Below are positions 25,119 through 33,134 of a stretch of DNA of 64,000 bases, in pieces. The notes beneath the pieces are model-generated. The model was not told the origin of the DNA. It saw nothing but the letters and a program-made list of their open reading frames with translations, and searched no databases. Location of the stretch: positions 4,603-68,602 of the forward strand of contig CARNVA010000004.1 in NCBI GenBank assembly GCA_949031345.1, in the 5' to 3' direction. Made by a program: the position numbers and the translations under genes. The number at the start of each line of letters is the position of its first letter. Position 1 is the first letter of the stretch. Source of the stretch: an uncultured Eubacteriales bacterium. Lineage in GTDB: Bacteria > Bacillota > Clostridia > Christensenellales > UBA1242.

Positions 25119-26048
25119 TCACCTTGCATTCAATGATTTCAAACTGTTTTCAATAATCTTTATTGACTTGTCAATCGAAGGGCTTGTCGCCACCTCGATT
25201 CGCTCATCACTTTTTAAAAATGAGCCATACCACAAAAGATGTTTTCGCATGTATTTAACAATGAAGTCTTCATCATAATATTTTCTCAACAACTCAATAT
25301 GTCGCCTTATCACCCACATTAAGTCACAACAAACATCAAGTTTCTTAAGCTGACTGAAAATGAATGGATTGCCTTGCGCGCCTCTGCCAATCATCACACC
25401 GTCAACACCAGTTTCAAGCATTTTTTGATAGCTTTTTTCATCTCGAACATCACCATTTCCAACAACTGGTATTTTTAGCGCACTTTTAAGCCTTGCGATT
25501 GCTTCATAATCTGCCTGACCGCTGTATCCCTGCTCAGCTGTTCGAGCATGAAGAGTGACAAATCTCGCCCCACTTTCTTCACACATTCTCCCTATTTCAA
25601 GACTGTTGTCACTGCTTGTGCCCAGTCTGATTTTAACTGAAACTGGCTTTTTGCTTGCCTTTACACACTCTGAAATAATTTTGCTTGCAAGCGGAAGGTC
25701 TTTAAGAAGCGCTGACCCCTCTCCATTTTTGACTATTTTAGGAGCAGGACACCCCATGTTGATATCTATTATTTGATAATGGTCAAGCAAAGGATTCTGA
25801 ATAGCCTCTGCCATAACCTCTGGCTCATGCCCAAAAATTTGTCCAATTTTCACCTTCTCATTTGGTGAATATATCGTCATAAACGCGGTTTTCTTTGGGT
25901 TGTGTTTCATAGCCCTTGCTGACAACATTTCACTGTAAGTTGCATCCGCTCCTAAAACCGAGCAAACATCCCTAAAGCCAACATCACTTACACCGGCCAT
26001 AGGCGCAAGAATTAAGTTTCCACCAAAATCAATATCTTCAATTTTCAT
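25119..26048 (-). CDS. tRNA-dihydrouridine synthase
   Basis: An FMN enzyme that reduces uridine to dihydrouridine in tRNA. A 309-residue TIM barrel starting LAPMAGVSDVGFR (FMN contact), with the catalytic Cys in DINMGCPAPKIVKNGEGSALL, VTLHARTAEQGYSGQADY (His/Arg contacts) and PVVGNGDVRD. The C-terminal helical RNA-binding domain is present. Similar to DusB of Firmicutes, but assignment among Dus subfamilies is not firm. Confidence 0.95.
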   Translation of the reverse strand: MKIEDIDFGGNLILAPMAGVSDVGFRDVCSVLGADATYSEMLSARAMKHNPKKTAFMTIYSPNEKVKIGQIFGHEPEVMAEAIQNPLLDHYQIIDINMGCPAPKIVKNGEGSALLKDLPLASKIISECVKASKKPVSVKIRLGTSSDNSLEIGRMCEESGARFVTLHARTAEQGYSGQADYEAIARLKSALKIPVVGNGDVRDEKSYQKMLETGVDGVMIGRGAQGNPFIFSQLKKLDVCCDLMWVIRRHIELLRKYYDEDFIVKYMRKHLLWYGSFLKSDERIEVATSPSIDKSIKIIENSLKSLNAR

Positions 26049-26208
26049 GGTTATATTTTAACATTTCCCTCTCAAATAAGCAAATTTTTAAAAGCACTTT
26101 TTTGTAATTTGACACCTCTTTTTTTCATCACATTTATAAGCCGACAATTTAATTCAAATAAGCACAAATAATTTTATCTGAAACAAATGCCTAGGGCGCC
26201 ATTTAAAG

Positions 26209-26237
26209 TTGACAAAATAAGGCTTAAATAATATACT
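26209..26237 (+). promoter_or_regulatory. fhs promoter
   Basis: -35 TTGACA (26209-26214), 17-bp spacer and -10 TATACT (26232-26237), 36 nt before the fhs start codon. Confidence 0.82.
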
Positions 26238-26272
26238 TAAATTACAAAAAAACTTAAGTTTGCGAGGTGAAA

Positions 26273-27871
26273 ATGCATAAAATAATCGATATAGCAAGAA
26301 AAATTGGCTTAAATGAAGATGATATTGAATTATATGGCAAATATATAGCAAAAATTGACAGAGCCGACCTTTACAAACAAAACTCAAAAGGCAAACTAAT
26401 TTTGGTAAGCGCAATGACACCGACCACCTCAGGAGAAGGCAAAACCACCGTTTCCATCGGACTTTGCGACGCTTTAAACTTGCTTGAAAGCAAAGCTGTG
26501 CTTTCATTAAGAGAGCCATCTCTTGGCCCAGTATTTGGCATGAAAGGAGGCGCAACAGGGGGCGGAAAGGCAGTAATTGAGCCAAGCAACGAAATAAACC
26601 TGCATTTTACTGGCGATATGCATGCAATAACAAGTGCGAACAACTTGCTCTGCGCCATGCTGGACAACTCCATCTTTCATGGCAACCCGTTGAATATCGA
26701 CCAAAATCAAATATTTTTCAAACGCTGCATGGACATGAATGACCGCAGCCTACGCGAAATTGAAATTTCTCTTGAGCCTCTCAAAAATCAAACTCCTCGC
26801 AAAGATGGTTTTGTTATCACCGCAGCAAGCGAAATCATGGCGCTACTTTGCCTTGCTAAAGACTTTCAAGATTTAAAAGACAGACTGGGAAAAATTATCG
26901 TTGCACTTTCAAAAGATGGGAAGCCTGTTTACGCAAAAGACTTAAACGCAACCGACTCAATGGCAGCCCTTCTTGTACAAGCTATCAAGCCGAATCTCGT
27001 TCAGACTGGCGAAGGCAACCCAGCAATTGTTCATGGTGGTCCTTTTGCAAATATTGCACATGGCTGCAGCTCTGTCATAGCCACCAAAACAGCCCTTTCT
27101 TTAGGCGACTTTGTCATAACTGAAGGCGGCTTTGGTGCCGACCTTGGCGGTGAAAAATTTATGGATATCGTATGCCGACAAAACCAGCTTAACCCTGCCC
27201 TTGTTGTGCTTGTCGCAACAGTAAAAGCAATCAAAGCCCACTCTGAAAAGGGCGAGCTTGAAGATGGTATTGAAAATCTTAAAAAACATATTGAAAATTT
27301 TCAAACTGTGTTCAATCAACGAGTACTTGTTGCAATCAATCGCTTCAATGATGACAGCGAAGACGATTTAAATAAAGTGAAAATGTTATGTCAACAAATG
27401 GGAGTAGACGCCGAAATTTGCAATCAGTTTGCTGAAGGCGGCAAAGGTGCTTTGAAACTGGCAAAAAAAGCAAAAGAGCTGGCCTCTCTTCCAATAAAAA
27501 AGCCAAACTTTCCTTATGCGCTTAATGAAAATCTGACCCAAAAAATTGAAAAGCTGGCACAAAAAATCTATGGTGCAGACAAAGTGGAATATTCAAGTTT
27601 CGCAAACGAGGAAATAAAAAATATCGAAAAACTTTGCCAAAATATGCCAATTGTGGTGGCAAAAACACAATATTCTCTTTCAGACGACCCAAAACTTATC
27701 GGAGCACCTCAAAATACCACCCTTCATGTCAGCGGTGTAGAGCTTAAAAACGGAAGCGGCTTTGTCGTTGTCAAAACAGGCAAAATGACACTTATGCCAG
27801 GGCTTAACAAAGAGCCAAACGCTTTCAAAATCAAAGTGGATGAAGATATGAAAATATACAATCTTAAATAA
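26273..27871 (+). CDS. fhs: Formate-tetrahydrofolate ligase
   Basis: ATP-dependent synthesis of 10-formyltetrahydrofolate, feeding purine and one-carbon metabolism. The 532-residue protein shows the P-loop TPTTSGEGKTT (about 49-59), FGMKGGATGGG, the FTGDMHAITSANNL motif, and FVITEGGFGADLGGEKF. The C-terminal part has YSLSDDPKL and the terminal LMPGLNKEPNA. Slightly shorter than the common 555 residues. GAGGTG lies 4 nt before the ATG at 26273; an in-frame GTG six bases upstream is part of the ribosome site. Single-gene unit. Confidence 0.98.
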   Translation: MHKIIDIARKIGLNEDDIELYGKYIAKIDRADLYKQNSKGKLILVSAMTPTTSGEGKTTVSIGLCDALNLLESKAVLSLREPSLGPVFGMKGGATGGGKAVIEPSNEINLHFTGDMHAITSANNLLCAMLDNSIFHGNPLNIDQNQIFFKRCMDMNDRSLREIEISLEPLKNQTPRKDGFVITAASEIMALLCLAKDFQDLKDRLGKIIVALSKDGKPVYAKDLNATDSMAALLVQAIKPNLVQTGEGNPAIVHGGPFANIAHGCSSVIATKTALSLGDFVITEGGFGADLGGEKFMDIVCRQNQLNPALVVLVATVKAIKAHSEKGELEDGIENLKKHIENFQTVFNQRVLVAINRFNDDSEDDLNKVKMLCQQMGVDAEICNQFAEGGKGALKLAKKAKELASLPIKKPNFPYALNENLTQKIEKLAQKIYGADKVEYSSFANEEIKNIEKLCQNMPIVVAKTQYSLSDDPKLIGAPQNTTLHVSGVELKNGSGFVVVKTGKMTLMPGLNKEPNAFKIKVDEDMKIYNLK

Positions 27872-27905
27872 AAATTGTTCATAAAACGATAATTTTTATA
27901 ACTCG

Positions 27906-28931
27906 CTATTGACCAAGCAAATATTTCAATTTCTTCAAAACATAATATCCTTTGATCATTCCGCCATAGGTGTAATCTCCTGACTTCCATTCAACAAACA
28001 TATACTTTTGATTTTCAATTTCTTTTATTTCATATTCGCTTGCAGTTGAAATATTTTTATCTATTACAACACCTTTTGACCAACAGCATTTGCAAATATC
28101 TTCAAAAGCATGATATGAAGCAAGAAGGGTTCCATCTGGCTCAAAGGTATATCGTTTTAAAAACATATCCTCTTGCCAGTAAGTTTTTTGCGGCTCAAAC
28201 TGCTCTTTCTTTTCAACGAAATCAACAACATCCCAAAAACCAACCGCTTCTTCATCTAAAATAAAAGGTATATCGGTGTTGTCTTTTATTCTGATTTCAT
28301 TTTTTGTATAAATCTTATCATCCACTTTTTCATAGACTGCAAAATTGTCAATCTCGTTTGTCAAATAGTCAACAACTCCAACAAACAGCTTTCCGTCAAT
28401 TATTTCATAAGGCATTTGTCTATCATTGACATAAAGCACCCCTTTAGACCAACTAAGCACCCAGTATTGCTGTCCATTTGGCAGAAAATATAACTCTTCA
28501 AAAGGAAAATAAACCTCTTTTTCAAATTTATTTTTTGCAAAATCTTCTTTTGTTTTGACAACAGCCACCTTCTTCCATTTTCCTATAACTGCATCGTCAT
28601 TTATAAAACTTTTCATTTTTACTCCTCCATTCTCTGCGTGAATAGAAGAAAGTTTATGAATATTTTCTTTAAGCTTTTTAATCGTCTCTTTTGACTGGAC
28701 AATCTTCTCTTGTATGCTTTTTTCATTTAAGTCTTTTATTTCATTCAAAGAAAACCCCAATTCTTTCAGTCTGGCAATTTCGCTCAGTCTCCCCAAACTA
28801 TTTTCATCATAATAACGATAATTTGTCCAACGGTCGACCATTGCAGGACAAATCAATCCCTTTTCTTCATAAAATCGAATGGTTTGAATTGAAACGCCAG
28901 AAAGTTTTGAAAGCTCGCCAATTTTTATCAT
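27906..28931 (-). CDS. MerR-family regulator with large C-terminal sensor domain
   Basis: A 341-residue regulator. Residues about 1-70 are a MerR winged helix (KIGELSKLSGVSIQTIRFYEEKGL then RYYDENSLGRLSEIARLKELGFSL), followed by a short coiled coil (about 70-100). The remaining about 230 residues are two similar halves, each with W or F-rich strands (IGKWKKVAVV...YFLPNGQQYWVLSWSKGVLYVND and VGFWDVVDFV...FEPDGTLLASY...CWSKGVVIDK), so the sensor is an internal duplication, perhaps a lipocalin-like ligand-binding unit. AAAGGAG 5 nt before ATG at 28931 fixes the start. A 19-bp-spacer promoter upstream implies autoregulation. Confidence 0.9.
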   Translation of the reverse strand: MIKIGELSKLSGVSIQTIRFYEEKGLICPAMVDRWTNYRYYDENSLGRLSEIARLKELGFSLNEIKDLNEKSIQEKIVQSKETIKKLKENIHKLSSIHAENGGVKMKSFINDDAVIGKWKKVAVVKTKEDFAKNKFEKEVYFPFEELYFLPNGQQYWVLSWSKGVLYVNDRQMPYEIIDGKLFVGVVDYLTNEIDNFAVYEKVDDKIYTKNEIRIKDNTDIPFILDEEAVGFWDVVDFVEKKEQFEPQKTYWQEDMFLKRYTFEPDGTLLASYHAFEDICKCCWSKGVVIDKNISTASEYEIKEIENQKYMFVEWKSGDYTYGGMIKGYYVLKKLKYLLGQ

Positions 28932-28952
28932 AATTTCTCCTTTCACAACCTT

Positions 28953-28983
28953 ACTTTAACACTAAAGCAAACTATAGAGTCAA
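28953..28983 (-). promoter_or_regulatory. MerR-type promoter with 19-bp spacer
   Basis: Minus strand -35 TTGACT (28983-28978) and -10 TAAAGT (28958-28953) are 19 bp apart, the long spacing that MerR-family activators correct by DNA distortion. CTATAG..CTTTAG half-sites lie in the spacer. It drives the MerR gene itself. Confidence 0.78.
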
Positions 28984-29084
28984 TAGTTTTTTTAAAAAAG
29001 TTTTATTTTTTTAGCAAAATTATTATATCACAATTTTTTATCATTCAAAAGAGTTTATTTGTCATCAAGTGTTTTTCTATAATA

Positions 29085-29125
29085 AAACAACCCCAAGTAT
29101 TTAATTTTTCCTTAGGGTTGTTTTT
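29085..29125. terminator. Bidirectional terminator
   Basis: Stem AAAACAACCC.AAG / CTTAGGGTTGTTTT with a 14-nt loop and a T run. It follows the stop of the 216-residue membrane protein gene on the minus strand. Confidence 0.8.
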
Positions 29126-29170
29126 ATTAAATATAGAAAATGCAAAATTTTCAAGCCGCTTTGTTATTAA

Positions 29171-29821
29171 CTATTTTTTTCTTTTAAAAAAGTTCTTCCA
29201 ACCTTTTTTAGTAATTTCAATAGCACTTTCTGCCTGCTCTTCCTTCTCATCGTCTTCTTGATTTATTTTTATATTTTCAATTGCCAACTGAACAATTTGA
29301 CTGTTATCTTTTTCCTTTCTTGAAAACATTTCTTTAAATTCAAGCAAAAACCAAGCTAGCCAAATTAAAAGCATAGCAACAACATTAGAAATGCCTATGG
29401 TCAAAAACTGTTGGAATAATTCATAGTTTACGTTTGAAAATGCATCTGGATAATATTCATTGAATGAAGGTATAGTTGCCCTCAATTCTGTCACCAAAAC
29501 AATAAAAACTACCACAGCTGCTACACATACCAAAGTAAGTACACTAAATCCAACAACTTTTTTCTTTTTAAACAGCATAGCAAACACAAATGCAGCAACA
29601 AAAACAAAAGCAACCACAGTTATTCCAACTATATAACTTGCACTTTTATCAATATAATTTTGACCATAATACACAGTACCAATATAATCAGCTCTTATCA
29701 AGCCTATATCTTTATAAAGTGTAGCAGCTGCTGAAATTCCTGCAATGATTTGGGTAAAAAGTGATACAAATGCAACAGCAAGTATAGCCAATAAGAATAT
29801 TCTAATTTCTTTCCTTGTCAT
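29171..29821 (-). CDS. Four-helix membrane protein, unknown
   Basis: A 216-residue protein without a recognised family. Four hydrophobic segments (about 8-30, 62-85, 92-112, 135-160) with a polar extracellular-type loop between the first two and a lysine- and glutamate-rich cytosolic tail (about 165-216). The layout resembles small integral membrane proteins of Clostridia with no known role. AAGGAGG 5 nt before ATG. Downstream of ppdK, but a terminator separates them. Confidence 0.82.
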   Translation of the reverse strand: MTRKEIRIFLLAILAVAFVSLFTQIIAGISAAATLYKDIGLIRADYIGTVYYGQNYIDKSASYIVGITVVAFVFVAAFVFAMLFKKKKVVGFSVLTLVCVAAVVVFIVLVTELRATIPSFNEYYPDAFSNVNYELFQQFLTIGISNVVAMLLIWLAWFLLEFKEMFSRKEKDNSQIVQLAIENIKINQEDDEKEEQAESAIEITKKGWKNFFKRKK

Positions 29822-29842
29822 ATAAGAACCTCCTTTTAAAAA

Positions 29843-29877
29843 TCAAACCGTGTAAGGAATTCCAAACACGGCTTTGA
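29843..29877 (-). terminator. ppdK terminator
   Basis: Stem AAGCCGTGT / ACACGGTTT on the minus strand followed by a T-rich run, directly after the ppdK stop. Confidence 0.8.
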
Positions 29878-29881
29878 ATTT

Positions 29882-32506
29882 TTATCTTCTTGGATTTTTA
29901 ATATTAGCTTGAGCAGCAGCAAGTCTTGCAATAGGCACTCTAAATGGAGAGCAAGATACATAAGTGAGCCCTGCATTATGGCAGAATTCAACACTTGATG
30001 GGTCTCCACCATGTTCACCACAGATTCCAAGTTTGATATCTGGGCGAGCTTTTCTTCCAAGTTCGCAAGCCATTTTTACAAGTTTACCAACACCATTTTG
30101 GTCAAGTCTTGCAAATGGGTCGCTCTCAAAAATCTTCTTAGCATAGTAAACATCAAGGAATTTACCAGCATCATCACGGCTGAAACCATAAGACATTTGA
30201 GTAAGGTCGTTTGTACCAAATGAGAAGAATTCAGCATATTTTGCCACTTCATCAGCAGTAACAGCAGCACGAGGAATTTCAATCATTGTACCAATTTTGT
30301 AAGAAAGTTCTACACCATTTTCTGCAATAACTTCGTCAGCTTTTGCAGCAACAATATCGCGAACATACTTAAACTCTTTTGAGTCACAAGTAAGCGGAAT
30401 CATGATTTCAGGAACAATCTTGAAGCCCATTTCTTTATTTACATCAATTGCAGCTTCAATGACTGCTTGAGTTTGCATTTCAGCAATTTCAGGATAAGTT
30501 ACGGCAAGTCTAAGACCACGGTGACCCATCATTGGGTTGAATTCGTGAAGGTCAGCAACAGTTTGCTTAAGCTTATCAAATGTGATGCCCATTTCTTCAG
30601 CAAGTTCTCTTATCTCAGTGTTTTCATGAGGAAGGAATTCATGAAGAGGTGGATCAAGGAAACGAATAGTCACAGGAAGACCTTGCATTGCCTTGTAAAT
30701 TCCAATAAAGTCTTTTCTTTGCATAGGAAGAAGTTTCGCAAGAGCTTTCTTTCTCTCTTCAACAGTTGTTGAAACAATCATTTCTCTCACTGCAGGAATT
30801 CTGTCAGCTTCAAAGAACATGTGTTCTGTTCTGCAAAGACCAACACCTTGAGCGCCAAAGTTGAACGCATTTTTAGCGTCTTTTGGATTGTCGGCGTTTG
30901 TTCTTACTTGCATAGCGCGATATTTATCAGCCCATTCCATGATAGTGGCAAATTCGCCAGAAATCTTAGCAGGCTCAGTAGTGATAAGACCATCATAAAC
31001 TTTTCCAGTAGAGCCGTCAAATGAGAGTTCATCACCTTCATGATAAACTTTTCCACCAAGAGTGAAAGAGCTTTCATCTTCAGCAAATTTGATTGCACTG
31101 CAACCAGCAACGCAGGCAGTACCCATACCACGAGCAACAACGGCAGCGTGAGAAGTCATACCACCTCTTGCAGTGAGAACGCCTTGGCTGACAGCCATAC
31201 CTTCGATATCTTCAGGAGAAGTTTCAAGTCTTACAAGTACAACTTTGTCAGTTTGAGCCATTTCTTTTGCTCTTTCAGCTGTGAAAGCAATTTTTCCACA
31301 AGCAGCACCAGGAGAAGCAGGTAAAGCTTCAGCAATTGGAGTAGCAGCCTTTAAAGCTTTTTCTTCAAATTGTGGGTGCAAGAGAGCATCAAGCTGTTTT
31401 GGATCAAGCATCATAAGAGCTTCTTTTTCAGTAATCATGCCCTCGCTTACGAGGTCAACAGCAACTTTTAAAGCAGCTTTTGCAGTACGCTTTCCATTTC
31501 TTGTTTGAAGCATATAGAGTTTGCCATTTTCGATTGTAAACTCCATATCTTGCATATCTTTGTTATGCTCTTCAAGTTTCTTTGCAATATTTGCAAATTC
31601 TTTATATACTTTTGGATTTTGTTTTTCAAGGGTTGAAATAGGCAGTGGTGTTCTAATTCCGGCAACAACATCTTCGCCTTGAGCATTCATAAGATATTCT
31701 CCGTAAAGAACATTTTCACCAGTTGCAGGGTTTCTAGAGAACGCAACACCTGTACCAGAAGTTTCGCCCATGTTTCCGAATACCATTGATTGAACATTGA
31801 CAGCAGTGCCCCATTCGTATGGAATGTCATGCATTCTTCTGTAAACATTAGCTCTGTCATTATCCCAAGAACGGAATACCGCTCTTACCGCCTCAATAAG
31901 TTGCACTCTTGGCTCTTGAGGGAAGTCCTCGCCTTGAGATTGCTTATAAAGGTCTTTAAACATAGCTACGATTTCTTTAAGGTCGTCAGCTGTGAGGTCT
32001 TTGTCAAACTCAACACCCTTTTCTTCCTTAACTTTGTCAAGTATTCTTTCATACTTAGACTTTTCTTGTTGCATAACAACATCACTGAACATTTGGATAA
32101 ATCTTCTGTAAGAGTCATAAGCAAATCTAGGATTGTTTGTAAGTTTTGCAAGCCCTTCAACAACTTCATCATTAAGACCAAGGTTGAGAATAGTATCCAT
32201 CATACCAGGCATTGAAACTCTTGCACCAGAACGAACAGAAACAAGAAGAGGATTTTTCTTATCTCCGAAATTTTTTCCAGTCATTTTTTCAAGCTCAGAA
32301 AGCTTGTATTCAATTTGTGACATGATAAGGTCATTTATCTTTCTGCCATCCTTGTAATACTGAGTGCAGGCCTCAGTTGTAATGGTAAAACCCTGTGGAA
32401 CAGGCATACCAAGATTTGTCATTTCAGCGAGGTTTGCGCCCTTGCCACCAAAGAGAGCCTTATCTTTTCCATTGGCTTCTTTGAACAGATAAACAAATTG
32501 TTTCAT
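29882..32506 (-). CDS. ppdK: Pyruvate, phosphate dikinase
   Basis: Reversibly converts pyruvate, ATP and Pi to PEP, AMP and PPi; in anaerobes it often works glycolytically. The 874-residue protein contains the ATP-grasp N-terminal domain (LFGGKGANLAEM), the swivelling phosphohistidine domain with GGMTSHAAVVARGMG (catalytic His and regulatory Thr, about 450-465), and the C-terminal PEP-binding TIM barrel (VTIRFLDPPLHEFLP; SFGTNDLTQM; GICGEHGGDPSSVEFCH with the catalytic Cys). Normal length. AAAGGAG precedes the ATG. Single-gene unit. Confidence 0.98.
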   Translation of the reverse strand: MKQFVYLFKEANGKDKALFGGKGANLAEMTNLGMPVPQGFTITTEACTQYYKDGRKINDLIMSQIEYKLSELEKMTGKNFGDKKNPLLVSVRSGARVSMPGMMDTILNLGLNDEVVEGLAKLTNNPRFAYDSYRRFIQMFSDVVMQQEKSKYERILDKVKEEKGVEFDKDLTADDLKEIVAMFKDLYKQSQGEDFPQEPRVQLIEAVRAVFRSWDNDRANVYRRMHDIPYEWGTAVNVQSMVFGNMGETSGTGVAFSRNPATGENVLYGEYLMNAQGEDVVAGIRTPLPISTLEKQNPKVYKEFANIAKKLEEHNKDMQDMEFTIENGKLYMLQTRNGKRTAKAALKVAVDLVSEGMITEKEALMMLDPKQLDALLHPQFEEKALKAATPIAEALPASPGAACGKIAFTAERAKEMAQTDKVVLVRLETSPEDIEGMAVSQGVLTARGGMTSHAAVVARGMGTACVAGCSAIKFAEDESSFTLGGKVYHEGDELSFDGSTGKVYDGLITTEPAKISGEFATIMEWADKYRAMQVRTNADNPKDAKNAFNFGAQGVGLCRTEHMFFEADRIPAVREMIVSTTVEERKKALAKLLPMQRKDFIGIYKAMQGLPVTIRFLDPPLHEFLPHENTEIRELAEEMGITFDKLKQTVADLHEFNPMMGHRGLRLAVTYPEIAEMQTQAVIEAAIDVNKEMGFKIVPEIMIPLTCDSKEFKYVRDIVAAKADEVIAENGVELSYKIGTMIEIPRAAVTADEVAKYAEFFSFGTNDLTQMSYGFSRDDAGKFLDVYYAKKIFESDPFARLDQNGVGKLVKMACELGRKARPDIKLGICGEHGGDPSSVEFCHNAGLTYVSCSPFRVPIARLAAAQANIKNPRR

Positions 32507-32548
32507 ATAGTCTCCTTTTATAATTTCCTCTTAAAGTATAGCTCATTT

Positions 32549-32577
32549 AAAAAAAATCTCCAAATAATTTGGAGCAA
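32549..32577 (-). terminator. Terminator of the 88-aa membrane protein gene
   Basis: Stem CTCCAAA (32558-32564) / TTTGGAG (32568-32574), with an A run that becomes a T run on the minus strand. It lies about 50 nt after that gene's stop and 43 nt before the ppdK start. Confidence 0.75.
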
Positions 32578-32626
32578 TTTTTATAATTTTTTATCTTATG
32601 TAAAATTTAATCTTCATCAAAAACTT

Positions 32627-32893
32627 TTATGAGCAAGCAGAAACTATCAACCCAATAAACATCAAAAATACAACAAGCCCAATCATAACGCCAAGCCCGA
32701 TAAGCCAGCCTTTAATAAAAGTCTTTCGTTCATACTCATATTGTGGCAATGGATATAAAAGCAGGCCGACAATAAGCCCGATTATTCCAAGCAGAAATAA
32801 AAGTATCCCAATTCCAAGTTTTGATTGTCTTTTGAAAGAAAGACCTTTAAAATCTTCCCCATTTTGCCCATTCTTATCTTCAAAATGTTCCAA
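32627..32893 (-). CDS. Small membrane protein under poly-G promoter
   Basis: An 88-residue protein with a polar N terminus and two membrane helices (about 28-46 and 64-84) around a conserved loop ERKTFIKGWL. It is a paralogue of the frameshifted gene at 38465-38760 (loop ERKTFLKGWL; helix GIIGLIVGLLLY vs GLIGLIIGLLLY). The frame is open upstream through the promoter, so the 5' limit is set by the promoter: a TTG at 32893, preceded by GGAAGGTGG, is the best start after the predicted transcription start. No in-frame ATG exists before the first helix. Function unknown. Confidence 0.72.
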   Translation of the reverse strand: MEHFEDKNGQNGEDFKGLSFKRQSKLGIGILLFLLGIIGLIVGLLLYPLPQYEYERKTFIKGWLIGLGVMIGLVVFLMFIGLIVSACS

Positions 32894-32914
32894 ATTCTCC
32901 CACCTTCCACTTTC

Positions 32915-32941
32915 ATTATACCCCCCCCCGAAATATGTCAA
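32915..32941 (-). promoter_or_regulatory. Poly-G spacer promoter of the 88-aa membrane protein
   Basis: Minus strand -35 TTGACA (32941-32936) and a perfect -10 TATAAT (32920-32915) separated by only 15 bp, nine of them an unbroken G run (C9 at 32921-32929 on the plus strand). Two more G would give 17 bp. Inferred to be weak in the present state. Confidence 0.8.
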
Positions 32942-32950
32942 GTAATTTTA

Positions 32951-32985
32951 AAAAAAATCTCCAATTTTTGGAGATTTCTTTTTTA
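32951..32985 (-). terminator. Terminator downstream of surface gene 2
   Basis: Stem AAATCTCCAA/TTGGAGATTT with A and T runs at either side. It lies beyond the FAD-oxidoreductase remnant and is similar in sequence to the terminator of the intact FAD gene at 36714-36743, so it was probably duplicated with it. Confidence 0.82.
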
Positions 32986-33012
32986 TTTTAATTTTTTCAT
33001 CTATTACTCATG

Positions 33013-33126
33013 CTAAAATAGTCGTCTTGCTAAATACTCTTATTTTGACAAGACCAGTGACGCTGCGACAACAACACTTCCTTTTTTATCTGTTTACAAC
33101 CAATAAAACAAAGAATTTTTGTCATG
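33013..33126 (-). pseudogene. Decayed 3' end of the FAD oxidoreductase gene
   Basis: On the minus strand this matches the last about 35 codons of the intact gene at 36757-38157: blocks corresponding to LTKNLYFIG, VVAAATGLV and SARDI are recognisable, with shared runs such as GTTGTCGC and GGTCTTGTC. Frame is lost by small insertions and deletions. It starts 8 bp after the stop codon of surface gene 2, in the same orientation as the parent gene. Confidence 0.82.
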
Positions 33127-33134
33127 GCACAATT

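Noticed and set aside
26154..26585. Minus-strand frames of 100-143 codons over the start of fhs
   Set aside because: Antisense shadows of the highly conserved fhs coding sequence, without start signals.
32627..32941. A 104-residue form of the small membrane protein starting at the -35 box
   Set aside because: The TTG start is part of TTGACA, there is no ribosome site before it, and a terminator lies just upstream; the shorter form fits the promoter.
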